From Candidatus Brocadiaceae bacterium (GTDB lineage Bacteria; Planctomycetota; MHYJ01; JACQXL01; CAKKQI01), in the NCBI GenBank assembly GCA_919901895.1, contig CAKKQI010000463.1:1-6885 (forward strand): a stretch of DNA of 6,885 bases, read 5' to 3'. Under the pieces are notes generated by a model. That model was given only the letters and a program-made list of their open reading frames with translations. It did no database searches and was not told the DNA's origin. Positions 4,142-6,885 of the stretch are shown one piece after another; position 1 is the stretch's first letter, and the number at the start of each line of letters is the position of its first letter. The translations under genes were made by a program, and so were the position numbers.

Positions 4142-6885
4142 ATGATGATGCGAAAAGAGATTGTCGTATTTTTCTGCTTTTTAGGATATTTACTTTTTCT
4201 TCCAATTAATCTGGTATCAGAACCGGATACCCAGGGCCAGGATTCCCGGGCCCATATTATTATCAGCGGTGAGGCCAAGGAATTAATTATGGCAGCCCGC
4301 CGGGCCGAACAGGCCAAAGATTGGGACCAGGTTGTCAAAAATTATCAAAAAGCAATGGAATTATATCCGAATTACCTTATTCCGTCTAAGGCCGCCGGTT
4401 TGCTCCCGATTCAGCGGGCGGAGCAACAGTCCTTACAGGATAAACTCCGTTCCGCTCCAAGCGGGGCGGAGCGACAGCCCTTACAGTCCCGCCAAGGCGG
4501 GATCCGTTTCGCCCCAAGCGGGGATGAAGTTTATCTGGGCGTCAAACATTTTTGCCGGGAATCAATCCGGTTGCTTCCGCCCGAAGGGCAGATGGTTTAT
4601 CGTAAATTGTTTAACCAGATTGCCCAAAAATCTTTTGAACTGGCTGTCCGGCACCAGGACGCGGTTCAGATGGAAGGTCTGGCTGACCGTTATCTTTATA
4701 CCACGGCCGGGCTGGATGCGCTTAACTGGTCGGTTCAGTATTATCTTGAGAAGGGAAGTTGGTTGGAAGCCGCTTCTTGTCTGGAAAAACTTTTAACGCA
4801 TCCGGAAACGGCGAATCCCGGTTTAGTTATCGCTCAACTGGGGATAGTTGATGCCAAGGGCGGAGAAAAAAATAAATCAGCTGATTTTTCAGTAAATAAT
4901 TGGACGACTTACGGTGGAGATAATACCCGGACTAAACTGATGGGTCCTGCTTTTAAAACTAGGCCGCCGCAGGCCTGGTCCTTTCCGCTGCCTCTTCCGA
5001 ATTTTTCTCTGGCCGAATTTTTGAGTTTTCACCGTCCTGAAATAGCGCCGGATGTTAACAAATATTTACTTTATTGGCCGGTGGTGGAGAATGGAGTTAT
5101 CTACCTGTCAACCGGTACCGGTATTTATGCGCTTAATTTATTCCCGATAGAATCGGGGCCGGCCCCGATTCTATCGGGGCATGAATTACTCTGGAAGTTT
5201 GAAGACATCTCTGCTTCCCGGTTGCTTTTTGAAGAACGACTGATTTTTTCGCCGGTGGTTCATCAAGGATTAGTTTATGTTAATCTGGTTGGAGCGATCA
5301 ATAAAGAAGACCCGGTTTTAAATAACTTGCTTTACGCCAAATTACCGATTCCCAACCGGATTTTAGCTGCTTTTGATTCTTTAAACGGACGGATGAAATG
5401 GAAAGTGGGCGGGTATCCGGACTGGGCCTCAAACTCCGATAATCAGCCTAAGGCGGAGGAGGACGGGGCAAGCGGGAATGACGATTTCTATTTTTTACAA
5501 AAGGCCAGTTTTCCGGTGCCGCCGGCCGTGGAAGGGGATATCGGTCAGGGAGCGGTGGTTTATACCCCGGCCATTTATACGGCTAATCCAACGGATTTAC
5601 CCGAACATTATGTGTGTTGCCTGGATGCTGCGACCGGGCAGTTACGCTGGAAAACTTTTGTTGCTTCCGGCTTGCTGGAAACCAACCTGTTCAATAACCC
5701 GACCCGCGAGTCGGTTCCTTTGCTTATTACGGTTGATGAGCAGAATATTTATTATTGTTCTAATATCGGCGTGTTGGCGGCGCTGGATAAAAAATCAGGG
5801 AATATTAAATGGATAAAAAAATATCAACAGTATCAGATTCCGCCTACCACTGACTTGACGTCGCCTCGTTTGCCGTTAACCTGGGTAAATAATCCCCTGC
5901 TGTATATTTCAAAACCAGGCGGCCCAAACTATTTAATCGGCGCGCCGATTGATTCTCCTTTTCTCTATGTTCTGGAGGCCGATAATGCTAACGAATTATG
6001 GAAATGGGACGGTGCCGAACTCGGGAATGGCAGGTATATTTTAGGTGTTTATGAAGGGCTTTTGATTCTTAGTGGAGAAAATAAATTAATTGCCCTGAAC
6101 ATTGCGAAAGAAGGAAAAAGAGAATGGGTGGCTGATTTTAAAGATGACCCGATTGTTGGGAAAGGGGCTTTAACTTCCGAAGAAATTTATTTAGGCACGG
6201 TTAACGGGTTATATAAATTAAATGCGAAAAACGGGAAAATTATTAGTAAGTTACCATGGTCCACCGGTTCGGATAACCAGCCGGCGGCGGATGCTTTAGC
6301 CGGGAATCTTATTATCCTTGACGGTATTCTTGTGACCGTTTCGGCTCAACGGCTGAATGTTTTTTATGATTATGCCGCAATCGAAAAATGGTTGATGGCT
6401 CAGATTCAGGAAAAACCGGATGAACCTCTTTTGCTCCAACGGTTGGGACAGGTCTGCTTGCAGGCGAGACAATTTGAGAAAGCGATTGCTTATTTTAAAA
6501 AAGCCATTGAGACCGTAACTCAAAAAACTTCTTCTTCCGACGAACAGCAATTAAAAAACAGTCTCCGGAAATTAATTTTTAATTCTTATCTGGCCCTCGT
6601 GGAAGAAATCCAGCGTGGCGTATTGGACCGGGAGAACCAGCTGAAAGCGATTAACTGTCTCAAAGAGGCCGGAAACTGGGCGGTTGATACGAGTTCTCAA
6701 ATTGAAGTTAATGTCCGTCTGGCCGAATTATACCGGACCGCTCAGGAATGGGATAACGTCGTTGATTTATATCAAAGTTTACTTCAAGAAAATCCCGAGG
6801 TAGTTTATCAGACCGGTCAGGTTTGGGAATTTGCCAGGGATGAAATTAATGAACTGATTGAACGACTGGGCCGTCAAGTTTATGC
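4142..6885 (+). CDS. Large secreted TPR and PQQ-like beta-propeller protein (3' end outside window)
   Basis: The frame runs uninterrupted from the ATG at 4142 for 914 codons and leaves the window without a stop; the preceding in-frame stop is TAA 4115-4117. ATGs at 4145 and 4148 are alternative starts, with a weak GGTG at 4133-4136. Residues 1-26 form a signal peptide (basic RKE, then a hydrophobic core), so the protein is exported. A TPR-like helical unit lies at about 43-82, with a helical region at 130-235. Beta-propeller repeats of the PQQ/BamB type cover about 265-745, shown by VIYLSTGTGIYALNL (319-333), LDAATGQLRWKTF (494-506), IGVLAALDKKSGNIKW (542-557) and LYKLNAKNGKI (690-700). TPR-like helices resume from about 762. 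No PQQ dehydrogenase active site is recognisable, so a structural or binding role is more likely than catalysis. Family resemblance is to planctomycete-type propeller proteins. Two palindromic repeats lie in frame within it. Confidence 0.88.
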   Translation, partial: MMMRKEIVVFFCFLGYLLFLPINLVSEPDTQGQDSRAHIIISGEAKELIMAARRAEQAKDWDQVVKNYQKAMELYPNYLIPSKAAGLLPIQRAEQQSLQDKLRSAPSGAERQPLQSRQGGIRFAPSGDEVYLGVKHFCRESIRLLPPEGQMVYRKLFNQIAQKSFELAVRHQDAVQMEGLADRYLYTTAGLDALNWSVQYYLEKGSWLEAASCLEKLLTHPETANPGLVIAQLGIVDAKGGEKNKSADFSVNNWTTYGGDNTRTKLMGPAFKTRPPQAWSFPLPLPNFSLAEFLSFHRPEIAPDVNKYLLYWPVVENGVIYLSTGTGIYALNLFPIESGPAPILSGHELLWKFEDISASRLLFEERLIFSPVVHQGLVYVNLVGAINKEDPVLNNLLYAKLPIPNRILAAFDSLNGRMKWKVGGYPDWASNSDNQPKAEEDGASGNDDFYFLQKASFPVPPAVEGDIGQGAVVYTPAIYTANPTDLPEHYVCCLDAATGQLRWKTFVASGLLETNLFNNPTRESVPLLITVDEQNIYYCSNIGVLAALDKKSGNIKWIKKYQQYQIPPTTDLTSPRLPLTWVNNPLLYISKPGGPNYLIGAPIDSPFLYVLEADNANELWKWDGAELGNGRYILGVYEGLLILSGENKLIALNIAKEGKREWVADFKDDPIVGKGALTSEEIYLGTVNGLYKLNAKNGKIISKLPWSTGSDNQPAADALAGNLIILDGILVTVSAQRLNVFYDYAAIEKWLMAQIQEKPDEPLLLQRLGQVCLQARQFEKAIAYFKKAIETVTQKTSSSDEQQLKNSLRKLIFNSYLALVEEIQRGVLDRENQLKAINCLKEAGNWAVDTSSQIEVNVRLAELYRTAQEWDNVVDLYQSLLQENPEVVYQTGQVWEFARDEINELIERLGRQVY
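4402..4523 (+). repeat. Composite palindromic repeat inserted in frame in the propeller gene
   Basis: This block encodes residues about 87-127 of the protein. Two in-frame direct repeats can be seen. GGGCGGAGC(A/G)ACAG(T/C)C and its continuation to TTACAG occur at 4416-4438 and 4464-4486 (21 of 23 identical, offset 48 bp). TCCGTT(C/T)CGC(T/C)CC and its continuation to AAGCGGGG occur at 4446-4466 and 4503-4523 (19 of 21 identical, offset 57 bp). Hairpins include CGCTCC/GGAGCG (4453-4473) and CCCGCC-AA-GGCGGG (4488-4501). Both offsets are multiples of three and no stop arises. The peptide is low-complexity (RAEQQSLQ and GAERQPLQ; LRSAPSG and IRFAPSG) and falls between the TPR unit and a helical region, where I would expect only a short linker. 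Confidence 0.7.
5143..5178 (+). repeat. Perfect 36-bp palindrome inside the propeller coding sequence
   Basis: The arm CCCGATAGAATCGGGGCC (5143-5160) is followed immediately by its exact reverse complement (5161-5178). Each arm also contains a smaller inverted repeat. It is translated as PIESGPAPILSG (residues 335-346), between strand YALNLF and the next strand LLWKFED, a position where a propeller repeat normally has only a short turn. The 12 codons keep the frame. It looks like a mobile or repetitive palindromic insertion; no target duplication is evident at its edges. Confidence 0.75.

Noticed and set aside
4123..4338. 71-codon minus-strand frame over the start of the propeller gene
   Set aside because: It covers the signal peptide and first TPR coding region on the opposite strand; no domain, promoter or ribosome binding site supports it.
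4402..4523. CRISPR array
   Set aside because: The repeats are two overlapping pairs of imperfect copies with no regular spacers, and the region is translated in frame.
4332..4796. 154-codon plus-strand frame with repeated RSDSPY-like segments
   Set aside because: It is an alternative frame of the secreted TPR/propeller gene. Its apparent peptide repeats are the nucleotide repeats at 4402-4523 read out of frame.
5478..5816. 112-codon plus-strand frame
   Set aside because: It lies wholly inside the propeller gene in another frame, is rich in Arg, Trp and Cys, and has no domain resemblance.
6296..6550. 84-codon minus-strand frame
   Set aside because: It is antisense to the propeller/TPR coding region, with no ribosome binding site or recognisable domain.

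Overview
The window comes from a bacterial genome of moderate GC content that I cannot place with certainty. The best clue is the large secreted protein at 4142-6885, which combines TPR repeats with a PQQ-like (BamB-like) beta-propeller. As I know the family, this architecture and motifs such as RWKTFVASG, YYCSNIGVLAALD and NNPLL are common in Planctomycetota and related uncultured lineages. Most starts lack a clear Shine-Dalgarno sequence. GC-rich palindromic repeats are scattered between and inside genes. An uncultured planctomycete-like bacterium is my best guess, but it is an inference.

Layout. Bases 1-147 hold the last 48 codons of a plus-strand membrane transporter of the sodium:proton antiporter / citrate-transporter type. 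It converges on a minus-strand block, and a perfect 31-bp palindrome (148-178) at the junction probably terminates both. The minus-strand block, in transcription order (3882 down to 166), contains five genes: a small alpha-helical protein; a MNT/AbiEii-like nucleotidyltransferase overlapping it by 14 bp; a glyoxylate/hydroxypyruvate reductase; a membrane-anchored helix-hairpin-helix (ComEA-like) protein; and a membrane-bound GAF-GGDEF diguanylate cyclase. A 193-bp gap packed with hairpins and tandem repeats (1878-2070) separates the reductase from the ComEA-like gene.

Bases 3883-4141 are a divergent promoter region. One good sigma70-type promoter reads left and would give an almost leaderless transcript. 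Another reads right into a leader of about 145 nt that contains a long imperfect hairpin. From 4142 to the right edge there is one uninterrupted reading frame of 914 codons, the secreted TPR/beta-propeller protein, whose C-terminus lies outside the window.

The most interesting signal is the palindromic repeats lying in frame inside that large gene: a composite block at 4402-4523 and a perfect 36-bp palindrome at 5143-5178. Both are translated without a stop and appear to add peptide segments at loop-like positions, reminiscent of the palindromic elements known in Rickettsia genes. A sequence motif of the first block recurs in the intergenic repeats near 1933-1947. The small-protein/nucleotidyltransferase pair is organised like a two-gene toxin-antitoxin or defence module, but its function is unproven. 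The rest looks like ordinary housekeeping and signalling content.
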